A stretch of DNA of 64,000 bases from Olivibacter sp. XZL3 (GTDB taxonomy: Bacteria > Bacteroidota > Bacteroidia > Sphingobacteriales > Sphingobacteriaceae). The notes under the pieces were generated by a model, which worked only from the letters and a program-made list of their open reading frames with translations, was not told where the DNA came from and did not search any database. Shown here in pieces: positions 46,546-53,969 of this stretch (positions within the stretch are counted from its first letter, which is position 1; each line of letters starts with the position of its first letter). The translations under genes and the position numbers were made by a program. Where the stretch lies: the NCBI RefSeq assembly GCF_004368405.1, contig NZ_SBJH01000008.1, positions 210,831 to 274,830 of the forward strand, read 5' to 3'.

Positions 46546-47796
46546 ATGGAACAGGCAAAAAAATCGACGTTCAAACTGCTTTTCTATTTGAAAAAGAACG
46601 AACTGAAAAAGAACGGTAATGCCCCGATTATGGCACGTATTACCGTTGACGGAACCCCTAAGACTTTCGGAACAAAGTTAGAAATTGACCCCAATAATTG
46701 GGATTTAAAACACGGACGAGTTCAGGGCAAAAGTGCGCAGGCATTAAGCATTAATAAAAAACTTGATAATATACGTGGGCGTATCGACAAGATTTATGAA
46801 GATATGCTGAAGCACGAGGGCTTTGCGACCGCCCAAAAAGTAAAGCTATCATTTTTGGGTGTCGGCGTAATGGATGATGCAATACTTAAAGTCTTCAACG
46901 ACCAAAATGAGGATTTTAAAAAATTGGTCGAAAAGGAAGAACGCTCACAAAGCACCTACAACAAGTATATCACAGTTTACAATCATCTTACCACGTTTAT
47001 AAAGGAACGCTATCATCGTGACGATATGGCTTTTCGGGAATTGACTTCCGATTTTATCCGGGAGTTTGATTTTTACCTCCGGTATGATTTGCAGTCCTCC
47101 CACAATACAGTTTGGGTGTACACGATGCCTGTATTAGCCCTTGTGGAACTGGCTATTAAAAAAGGCTTGATACGTGATAATCCTTTTCAGGATTACGAAA
47201 TCAATATGGAAGAAACCGACCGGGGCTATATCCTTAAAGAAGATGTTGAAAAGCTGATGATGTGCGTACCATCGCACCAACGGTATGAACTTGTAAAAGA
47301 CCTGTTTATTTTCAGTTGCTTTACAGGACTTGCTTATGCGGATATTAAGAAACTGACAAGGAACAACATTCAATCATTCTTTGACGGTCATCAGTGGATT
47401 ATCAGCAGGAGAAAGAAATCAGATATTGCTTCAAATGTTCGGTTAATGGAAATCCCTAAACGTATCATTGAGAAATATCAGGGTACGACAAGGAATGAAT
47501 TTATCTTTCCGGTTCCGACCAATGCAACCTGCAATACTCACATAGGCAAACTGGTTGAAAAGGCAGAAATCATTACGGAGCAAAAAGTAACTTTTCACAC
47601 GGCAAGGCATACTTTCGGAACAATGTTTTTGACCGAGGGCGTACCGCTTGAAAGTCTTAGCAAAATGATGGGGCATAAAAATATTTCCACCACACAGATT
47701 TACGCTAAAATCACAAGCCAAAAAATCAGTAAGGATATGGATTTAGTTACCCCTAAATTCAAGGCAATGGAAGAAGCGTTTATGATGGCAATCTAA
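46546..47796 (+). CDS. int: tyrosine recombinase (element integrase)
   Basis: Integrates and excises the conjugative element. The N-terminal arm-binding domain (about 1-100), core-binding SAM-like domain (about 110-205) and catalytic domain (about 215-400) are in order. The catalytic residues seen are HTARH (about 350) and the nucleophile Tyr386 in TTQIYAKI. At the first arginine position the sequence reads TGLAYADI, so Arg I is missing; the CTnDOT integrase also lacks it. The gene points away from the lgt boundary. Confidence 0.94.
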   Translation: MEQAKKSTFKLLFYLKKNELKKNGNAPIMARITVDGTPKTFGTKLEIDPNNWDLKHGRVQGKSAQALSINKKLDNIRGRIDKIYEDMLKHEGFATAQKVKLSFLGVGVMDDAILKVFNDQNEDFKKLVEKEERSQSTYNKYITVYNHLTTFIKERYHRDDMAFRELTSDFIREFDFYLRYDLQSSHNTVWVYTMPVLALVELAIKKGLIRDNPFQDYEINMEETDRGYILKEDVEKLMMCVPSHQRYELVKDLFIFSCFTGLAYADIKKLTRNNIQSFFDGHQWIISRRKKSDIASNVRLMEIPKRIIEKYQGTTRNEFIFPVPTNATCNTHIGKLVEKAEIITEQKVTFHTARHTFGTMFLTEGVPLESLSKMMGHKNISTTQIYAKITSQKISKDMDLVTPKFKAMEEAFMMAI

Positions 47797-48373
47797 TCAG
47801 CTTTTATCTAATCTCAATGAGCAGAACTTAACGGTTCTGCTTTTTTTATGCCTATCTTTTTGTGTAGGTAAAGCACATTTATTTTCCTCTACGCAATCCA
47901 ACGCTGTAAAAGAGCTTATTACCTACTTCAGAAATAGAAAATTGAAAAACGAAACCCTTATCTAACGCTCCCTGCTATTCCATTTTTCAAATCCCTATTA
48001 CAGGCTATCATAGCCTGGTCATTAATGCCATAAAAATTTAGAACAGAAAATTTCCACAATCAACCGGTAAAAAGGCAGCTAAGTTATAGCGGGCAGCCAC
48101 CTCACACGCCCAACCAAAAGACTACGGCATAATGGCAAGGCAAAATGCTGGCTTCGCCGAATTGCTGTGTGTTGCCTTGCCACCCTCCGGGACTTATTCC
48201 GTTTCCTTTCGGTTTTACGCTGTTGCCCGCTTGGATTATCTGCTTTCTTTTTTCCGGTTTTTCTTTTGGAAAAATTTATGCGAAGCGAAGCGGAGCAAAC
48301 CACAACGGGAAGCGGGAAACGAGAAAAGCGAGTGAGTAAATAACATTTTTTCAAACATCAAAATTTTAGCATT
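47797..48373. other. spacer after the integrase gene
   Basis: About 577 bp with no supported gene. It starts with a terminator (see 47820). The stretch 48080-48340 has open frames on both strands, but they are rich in Arg/Lys/Ser with no recognisable domain and look like chance frames. The promoter of the DUF932 gene should lie at its right end. Confidence 0.5.
47820..47847 (+). terminator. terminator after the integrase gene
   Basis: AGCAGAAC (47820-47827) and GTTCTGCT (47834-47841) form an 8-bp stem followed by a run of T. It is 24 bp after the integrase stop. Confidence 0.88.
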
Positions 48374-49447
48374 ATGGCACACAACATCAATTTCAACGAG
48401 CAAACAGGACGTCATTCATTCTTTAGCGTTCAACAAAAAGCGTGGCACGGTTTGGGGCAAATCGTAGAGCAATACCCAACAAGCGAGGAAGCAATAGTAC
48501 ACGCAGGTTTAGATTACGAGGTTATCAAATCCCCACTGTTTACACAGGGCAGAACAATGAGCATAGGCGAAAACGGAGAACTGATTGAAGCCAATGACAT
48601 CTTAGTACCTAACAGTTTCGCCACCCTCCGCACCGACACCAATACACCGTTGGGTGTAGTAGGCAAAGACTACCATATTGTACAAAACCGTGAGGCGTTC
48701 AATTTCTTTGATGCTATTGTAGGCGGAGGCGAGGGAATATTGTACGAAACCGCAGGAGCATTGGGTAACGGGGAGCGTATTTTTATTACTGCCAAGCTGC
48801 CCGACTATATCCGTGTAGGTAACGGCGACGATGTTACAGAAAAGTACATCTTCTTAACCACAAGCCACGACGGTAGTGGAAGTATTACCGCAGCGTTTAC
48901 ACCTATCCGTATCGTATGTCAAAACACCCTGAACGCATCATTGCGGAGTATGACCAATGTAGTGCGTATCAAACACACGTCAGGAGCAAAACAACGCCTC
49001 GAAAATGCTCACAAGGTTATGGGGCTTGCCAACACACTAAGCACGCAGTTAGAGAACATCTTTAACGATTGGGCTAAAGTAAGGGTAACAGACCGAGAAG
49101 TAAGAAAGCTAATCCAGTTGGCACTTTGCCCGAACAAAGAAACGCTTAACCTGCTCAAAAAAGGTGCGGAAGATGAAGTTTCCACCGTGTTTAAAAACAC
49201 CGTAGATGATGCCTTTGAATACGCTATGATAAGCGACACCCAACAAATGGCAACTACCAAAGGCACATTATTCGGGGCTTACAATGCTGTTACAGGTTAC
49301 TTTCAGAATGTACGCAATTACAGGGATGGCGAAGCCAAACTACAATCTATTGTAATGGGCGGTACAGCACAGCTAAAGACACAAAAAGCCTTTGAACTGT
49401 GTACAGACTTTGCCTATTCAGGAGCAGAGATTTTCAACTTCAATTAA
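48374..49447 (+). CDS. DUF932 phage/plasmid-like protein
   Basis: A 357-residue protein of the DUF932/DUF945 family found on phages, plasmids and conjugative elements. It starts MAHNINFNEQTGRHSFFSVQQ and includes WHGLGQIVEQYPTSEEAI (about 24-41), the family start, and TSHDGSGSITAAFTPIRIVCQN near residues 167-188. Function is unknown; DNA-modification or recombination-mediator roles have been guessed for the family. It opens a block of four small unknown genes on the same strand. Confidence 0.88.
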   Translation: MAHNINFNEQTGRHSFFSVQQKAWHGLGQIVEQYPTSEEAIVHAGLDYEVIKSPLFTQGRTMSIGENGELIEANDILVPNSFATLRTDTNTPLGVVGKDYHIVQNREAFNFFDAIVGGGEGILYETAGALGNGERIFITAKLPDYIRVGNGDDVTEKYIFLTTSHDGSGSITAAFTPIRIVCQNTLNASLRSMTNVVRIKHTSGAKQRLENAHKVMGLANTLSTQLENIFNDWAKVRVTDREVRKLIQLALCPNKETLNLLKKGAEDEVSTVFKNTVDDAFEYAMISDTQQMATTKGTLFGAYNAVTGYFQNVRNYRDGEAKLQSIVMGGTAQLKTQKAFELCTDFAYSGAEIFNFN

Positions 49448-49498
49448 TCATCAAAGGCGACTGCCTGCAAAGGTGGTCGCCTACTAAAAACAAAAGAT

Positions 49499-49906
49499 AT
49501 GAAAGCATTAGATAAAATGGACAACCTCGATAAAGCGGGCTTGTTGTGCAAATTGTTTCCCGCAGAACTGGAGAACCTGCAAAACGCTATAAAAACGCAA
49601 TGCGACTACTTCCTGCAAAATGAAACCGCCTTTCGTGAGGGTTGGTATCAAAAGGGATTTTTTACCGCTGAATTTTGGTACAGGCTTGTGCAGAATGCAC
49701 AAAAAGGCATAGACAAGAATGAACCACTTTGGAAACGCCCGAACTGGTTTACAGACCATTTTTTTGACGGACACAATTCAATTTTCGCTATCCACTGCCT
49801 GATTGAATATACAGAGGATGCACAATGCGACCCGCAATTAAAACAGGCGATACACCTGCTTTTCGGGAACGACAAATTTTTACAGATAACCTTAAACGAT
49901 AAATAA
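49499..49906 (+). CDS. conserved element protein, unknown function
   Basis: A 135-residue soluble protein rich in aromatic residues, for example WYQKGFFTAEFWYRLVQNA (about 43-61) and WKRPNWFTDHFFDGHNSIF (about 78-96). I recognise no family. It follows the DUF932 gene by 51 bp and the next gene starts 2 bp after it, so translation is likely coupled. Confidence 0.7.
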   Translation: MKALDKMDNLDKAGLLCKLFPAELENLQNAIKTQCDYFLQNETAFREGWYQKGFFTAEFWYRLVQNAQKGIDKNEPLWKRPNWFTDHFFDGHNSIFAIHCLIEYTEDAQCDPQLKQAIHLLFGNDKFLQITLNDK

Positions 49907-49908
49907 TT

Positions 49909-50403
49909 ATGGCTAATTGGTGCAACAACTGGGTTGTTTTTGAGGGAACAGCCGAAGCAATAGAGCAGATAACACAGCTATTCAAATCAATGGCTGAACA
50001 GGAACAGAAAGACAACTGCGGGCATTTACCCCATTTCGTACAGGACACGCACGGAGATTATTTCTACAATATCAGTCAGGACAATGAAAGTGCGGGTGTA
50101 TTCCAGTATGAAACAAAATGGTCGCCAAATACGGATGCCGTTAAGCAGATAGCCGAACATTTCAAAGTGAATTTCACACAGGACTATGAGGAATTAGGAT
50201 GCTTAGTATATGGTCAGGCAATATTTGAAGAAGGAATACTAACGGATACCTGTTTAGATAGCCAGGACTTTGACAGCTATGAATTAGACGAGGAAACGGA
50301 CACCTACCATTTTGAGGGAACAGAGTACGACAGCGAATGGGAAATACTCGACACTTTGTTAGAGCGTAAAAGCGAAAATCAATTAAACACCATTAAAATT
50401 TAG
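49909..50403 (+). CDS. DUF1281-like ferredoxin-fold protein
   Basis: A 164-residue acidic protein starting MANWCNNWVVFEG, with FQYETKWSPNTD (about 65-76). These two motifs (NWC at the start and TKWSP later) are typical of the DUF1281/YubB family of plasmid and phage proteins, so I assign it there with moderate confidence. Function is unknown. It lies 2 bp after the preceding gene and 4 bp before the next. Confidence 0.65.
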   Translation: MANWCNNWVVFEGTAEAIEQITQLFKSMAEQEQKDNCGHLPHFVQDTHGDYFYNISQDNESAGVFQYETKWSPNTDAVKQIAEHFKVNFTQDYEELGCLVYGQAIFEEGILTDTCLDSQDFDSYELDEETDTYHFEGTEYDSEWEILDTLLERKSENQLNTIKI

Positions 50404-50407
50404 AACG

Positions 50408-50839
50408 ATGAAACTATCAGATAAAGCGACAGCACATATTTTGGTTAAAGCCAACAGCGAATGGGATAATTGCGAGTTTGCAATTATCCACCTATCCGAA
50501 GAATGGAAAACAGAACAGGCAAAACGGCTTGCATTAGTTAAGCCGTTAGAGGGCAATCACTATTTCTGCTCAATGAATTACTATGATACAGCAGTAGATT
50601 TTTATAGGACAGGCGAAAACGACAACCCGAATATTGAAGAATTGCTAAACGGTAATGAATGGATATTTGTGGAGCTTGACGAGCAAGAGCAGGAAACGTT
50701 TACCGTACCTGAAAACCGACTGGACTGTTACAGGCTTGTATTAAGGGCAAACGGTACAGGCTACTATACAGCATACGGGAAGCATACGAGCGAAGAATTT
50801 TGGACGGAAGAATTTTTATTAACCCAATTAATTGCTTAA
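50408..50839 (+). CDS. acidic protein of the element, unknown function
   Basis: A 143-residue protein with many Asp and Glu residues (for example FVELDEQEQETF near 92-103) and few basic ones. I recognise no domain. It may be a DNA mimic or an anti-restriction factor like others in such blocks, but this is speculation. It lies 4 bp after the DUF1281-like gene and 23 bp before the next gene. Confidence 0.68.
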   Translation: MKLSDKATAHILVKANSEWDNCEFAIIHLSEEWKTEQAKRLALVKPLEGNHYFCSMNYYDTAVDFYRTGENDNPNIEELLNGNEWIFVELDEQEQETFTVPENRLDCYRLVLRANGTGYYTAYGKHTSEEFWTEEFLLTQLIA

Positions 50840-50862
50840 TCAGAAAAATCAAATTTCAAATT

Positions 50863-51195
50863 ATGACACGTTCAAATCTTCACATCAAATTGAGTAACGG
50901 TAAATCCCTTGTATGCGTTGCCGACAGCAGCAGCGCACCCGAACAGGGCTATATCGTTGAAAGGCTTTTTTTGCCCTTGTTATCCCTTGATAACAGCGAG
51001 CAAGAACTCTTAATGCTTAAAGAGTATTGCACGATGGATGAAAGGCGGATAAACGCATATTACCGCTATTTAATAGACCTTACCACTAAAGAAGTTAAGT
51101 TTTTTGAAGAGCATTACAGTTATACCAATGACACTTTCAGGAAAGGAAAGGATATAACGGAAAGATACTACGAGTATTTAAAAACGATTAACTAA
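50863..51195 (+). CDS. small element protein, unknown function
   Basis: A 110-residue protein starting MTRSNLHIKLSNGKSLVCVADSS. The frame extends upstream into the previous gene, but the ATG at 50863 is 24 bases after that gene's stop and gives a natural start. It has no membrane segment. A double hairpin ends the block just downstream. Confidence 0.68.
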   Translation: MTRSNLHIKLSNGKSLVCVADSSSAPEQGYIVERLFLPLLSLDNSEQELLMLKEYCTMDERRINAYYRYLIDLTTKEVKFFEEHYSYTNDTFRKGKDITERYYEYLKTIN

Positions 51196-51200
51196 TACAA

Positions 51201-51267
51201 GCCGCCTGACCCGAAAAGTCGGGCGGCAAAAAGACAGATCCTCCCGATGGTCGGGCAGTCTTTTTGC
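51201..51267 (+). terminator. two overlapping hairpins after the DUF932 block
   Basis: GCCGCCTGAC (51201-51210) pairs with GTCGGGCGGC (51218-51227). The last bases of this stem begin GCAAAAAGAC (51226-51235), which pairs with GTCTTTTTGC (51258-51267). The second stem encloses a small CCCGA/TCGGG stem. The two big stems overlap by two bases, so they barely compete. Confidence 0.8.
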
Positions 51268-51435
51268 TTTAAATTGGTGCAATCCCCTTTAGCAAAATGC
51301 ACCCTTACAAATCCTTTTCATTTTACCAAACAGGTTGCAGCGTTATTGCGTGGGATATTCGTTATCCCATAATTAGATTAGAGTGATTACTTTCTTTCGT
51401 GAGTTCAGCGGAAAAGAAAGTAACAAAGAAACCTG

Positions 51436-51885
51436 CTATTGCGGAAACTGTTTGTAATATTCTTTTGCTACTTCAGCTACACCTGCACTGAAATAACGCC
51501 CTCCGTCGTTTAGTACCGTGATGGCTTTTTTGAGTTCTTCGGGGTCTGCGCCTTTCAGGATATACCCTTTTGCCCCGCTATTAAGCATTTTAACCACATC
51601 CTGCACATCATCGTTAATACTAAAAGCCAAGATTTTGGTTTGCGGATATTTTTCAAGCAATGCTTTAGCAGTTTCAAAACCATTCATTACAGGCATATTT
51701 ATATCAACAACCATTATATCGGGAATAACTTCAATTTGCTCCATTTTTTTCAGTGCTAATTTGCCGTTTTCCGCTTCAAATACGATTTCAAAATTATCGT
51801 CGTCCCGTATAAAATCGCAGATACCTTTCCTAAGTAAGTCGTGGTCGTCTATCATTCCTATCTTAATTATTTTTTCTTTACCCAT
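51436..51885 (-). CDS. receiver-only response regulator
   Basis: A 149-residue receiver domain of the NarL type: acidic pair Asp13/Asp14 (GMIDDHDLLRKG), phospho-acceptor in VVDINMPVMNG (about residue 61), and conserved Lys in YILKGAD (about 110). The LuxR-type DNA-binding domain usual in this family (about 65 residues) is absent; the frame ends KEYYKQFPQ. It may be a truncated gene or a genuine stand-alone receiver. No histidine kinase is adjacent. It overlaps the upstream gene by 19 bp. Confidence 0.82.
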   Translation of the reverse strand: MGKEKIIKIGMIDDHDLLRKGICDFIRDDDNFEIVFEAENGKLALKKMEQIEVIPDIMVVDINMPVMNGFETAKALLEKYPQTKILAFSINDDVQDVVKMLNSGAKGYILKGADPEELKKAITVLNDGGRYFSAGVAEVAKEYYKQFPQ

Positions 51886-52154
51886 TTTCTTCTTTTGATA
51901 AAATTGAAAAATCCGTATTTAGACTTAGATAAATCAGATGTTCTGTCAACGTGAGGTAAGCCATTATTAACCGTAATGTCCCTGACCTTAAAATGATTAA
52001 GCCATTCTTTAAAGTGTGCTATTTCGTGAGGCTTGAAACGAACAATTTCCCCGTTTTTAAGAGATACGATAAAAACATCAATGCAGAGAGTGAATGCAGA
52101 TAGATGGGATGCAGGATAGTCAAATTCGGGGTAAAAAATATGCTCATTCTCCAT
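51867..52154 (-). CDS. small element protein, unknown function
   Basis: A 95-residue soluble protein starting MENEHIFYPEFDYPASHL, containing FIVSLKNGEIVRFKPHE (about 29-45) and a basic end (KRRKWVKKK). I recognise no family. Its end overlaps the start of the receiver gene by 19 bp, so the two are probably translated together. Confidence 0.6.
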   Translation of the reverse strand: MENEHIFYPEFDYPASHLSAFTLCIDVFIVSLKNGEIVRFKPHEIAHFKEWLNHFKVRDITVNNGLPHVDRTSDLSKSKYGFFNFIKRRKWVKKK

Positions 52155-52432
52155 AGCCTTAATGTTTTAGGTTGTGGATGCCTGGCACAAAAAAAGAGCG
52201 CAGGCAACTACACTTACCGCACATTGAGGCACTGGTATGCCCGACAACGAATAAGCGAGCGCCCACGCCTTTTGACGTGAGCGTTCTTACTTATCTGTCC
52301 CGTTGTCTAAAAATTACCAGTTTTCAATGTGGGACTTAAAGCAAAAACACTTTAAGTATTTTCTATATTTTCGACAACAAAGATACTAAACTCGTGCCTT
52401 TTTGACTGCATATAGTACAAAAAAGATTACAG

Positions 52433-52720
52433 TCAAACTGTTTTTTGTGAAATATAATTCTGTTCAAGTATTGTCAGAATATCGCTTTCCTTATAAATAA
52501 TCTTACCGCCTATCTGTATATACGGCAGGATATTGTCATCACGGTATTGCTGTAAAGTTCGTTTGCTGATATGGAGCAGCTTACACACATCTTCGCCCGA
52601 CAGGTATATTTCCCCGTTCATTACAGGACGGTAATTTTTCAATATACTTTCGATACGGGTTCTTAGCAGCGTTATCATTTCCTGATGGGCAATGATTTCG
52701 TCATTCTCGAATAAATCCAT
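52433..52720 (-). CDS. helix-turn-helix protein, excisionase-like
   Basis: A 95-residue protein with a MerR/excisionase-type HTH near the centre: YLSGEDVCKLLHISKRTLQQY and then LPYIQIGGKIIYKESDI. Such proteins act as excision factors or regulators in Bacteroidota conjugative elements. The ATG at 52720 is favoured; the frame reaches 52768 but that would overlap the neighbour further. It overlaps the upstream HTH gene by 20 bp. Confidence 0.82.
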   Translation of the reverse strand: MDLFENDEIIAHQEMITLLRTRIESILKNYRPVMNGEIYLSGEDVCKLLHISKRTLQQYRDDNILPYIQIGGKIIYKESDILTILEQNYISQKTV

Positions 52721-53012
52721 TTTCAACGGTATTGTACGGCTGTCCGGCTTCGAGCAAAGCCTGTACATCCGAGCGTTTATAATAATTCTTACGGTTCAGT
52801 CGGGAATAGGGCAATAGTCCTTTGTCCTTATACGTCTGCAAAGTCCGCTTGGTAATGTTCATCATCAGACACACTTCCTGGTTATCGAGCCATTTTTCTT
52901 CTTTGAAAATTGGCGTGTATTTTTTCGTAGCATTTTCGGTCAGTTCCAAAAGTGCTTTCAGCTCATTTTTCATTCCCTCCAGTACGGACTTTTGTATTGT
53001 GATTACTTCCAT
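52701..53012 (-). CDS. helix-turn-helix protein, excisionase-like
   Basis: A 103-residue paralogue of the next protein, with KWLDNQEVCLMMNITKRTLQTY (about 40-61) and LPYSRLNRKNYYKRSDVQAL. It has the same order of a helical start and a winged HTH. The pair is typical of the regulation region of these elements and probably controls excision or transfer genes. Confidence 0.83.
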   Translation of the reverse strand: MEVITIQKSVLEGMKNELKALLELTENATKKYTPIFKEEKWLDNQEVCLMMNITKRTLQTYKDKGLLPYSRLNRKNYYKRSDVQALLEAGQPYNTVENGFIRE

Positions 53013-53129
53013 AGTTTGCTCAATTTTGCTGTGGAAGTCGAATTTATAAAGGCTTATTGCAGCGTTGGAGAATGTTGCAGGATTTGGCTTTGAAAGGCAG
53101 CGTTTGGCGTTAGTAGTAAGATTTGGTAC

Positions 53130-53154
53130 AAAAAAAGCCCCGAATTTCGGGGCT
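53130..53154 (-). terminator. terminator after the CDF gene
   Basis: AGCCCCGAA and TTCGGGGCT (53136-53154) form a 9-bp stem. On the minus strand a T run follows. It lies 17 bp after the stop of the cation transporter. Confidence 0.85.
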
Positions 53155-53170
53155 ATGATTTGCTGCTATT

Positions 53171-53965
53171 TTATTTTGCCAACTTCAGTATTCTATATGC
53201 ACCTCTTGCCACAATCACGAATACAATTGCCCCAATAATCAAATCCGGATAACTCGAATTGAGCCAATTGACCAATAATCCCGCAATGATAACACCCGAA
53301 TTGATTATAACATCGTTGGAAGTGAAAATCATCGAAGCCTGCATATGGGCTTCTTTGCTTTTGTTCTTTTGTAATAGATAAAGACAAAGTACGTTTGCAA
53401 TCAACGCCAAAACAGAAACAACAATCATTGTTTTGAAATCAGGCATCGCTTCTATTCCGATAAAACGTCTGATAACTTCAACAAAACCGATAACGGCTAA
53501 CAGAATTTGAAAGTAACCTGCAAATTTGGCGATATTGTTTTTTCTTGCAATCGTACCCCCAACAGCAAACAATGCCAAAGCGTAAACAATACTGTCTGCA
53601 AGCATATCCAAGCTGTCTGCTATCAATCCCATTGAATTGGAAAAAATACCGAACAACATTTCCAATCCAAAGAAAACGAAATTGATAATCAGTACAGTCC
53701 AAAGTAGTTTCCGTTGGTCATTGCTTGTATCTGTTTCAAGAACTGCATTGCTTTCTTCAGTTGAAATCAATGACGTATTCAGGTTTAATGTTTCCAAAGC
53801 CGAAAAAATCGGCTCTGGTTTTCCACTATGGTAAACATTTAGTTTTCTACTGGGAATATCAAATTCCAATGACTTTACCATATCGAAATCCTGCAATTTC
53901 ATACGGATTAATTGCTCCTCACTTGGGCAATCCATTTTAGTTATATTGAATATGGTTTTATTCAT
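53171..53965 (-). CDS. cation diffusion facilitator with N-terminal HMA-like domain
   Basis: Probable metal efflux pump in the inner membrane. Residues 1-70 form an HMA-like domain with MDCPSEE, which has one Cys rather than CxxC. Six membrane segments follow (about 85-260). The CDF metal site shows IADSLDMLADSIVYALAL (about 111-128) and FTSNDVIINSGVI (about 213-225), with Asp residues in the expected places. It starts 4 bp after the TonB receptor gene and belongs to that operon. Zinc, cobalt or copper are candidates. Confidence 0.85.
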   Translation of the reverse strand: MNKTIFNITKMDCPSEEQLIRMKLQDFDMVKSLEFDIPSRKLNVYHSGKPEPIFSALETLNLNTSLISTEESNAVLETDTSNDQRKLLWTVLIINFVFFGLEMLFGIFSNSMGLIADSLDMLADSIVYALALFAVGGTIARKNNIAKFAGYFQILLAVIGFVEVIRRFIGIEAMPDFKTMIVVSVLALIANVLCLYLLQKNKSKEAHMQASMIFTSNDVIINSGVIIAGLLVNWLNSSYPDLIIGAIVFVIVARGAYRILKLAK

Positions 53966-53969
53966 CTTC

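Noticed and set aside
48079..48354. Open frames on both strands in the spacer before the DUF932 gene
   Set aside because: The translations are rich in Arg, Lys and Ser, overlap each other, and show no domain or credible start signal.
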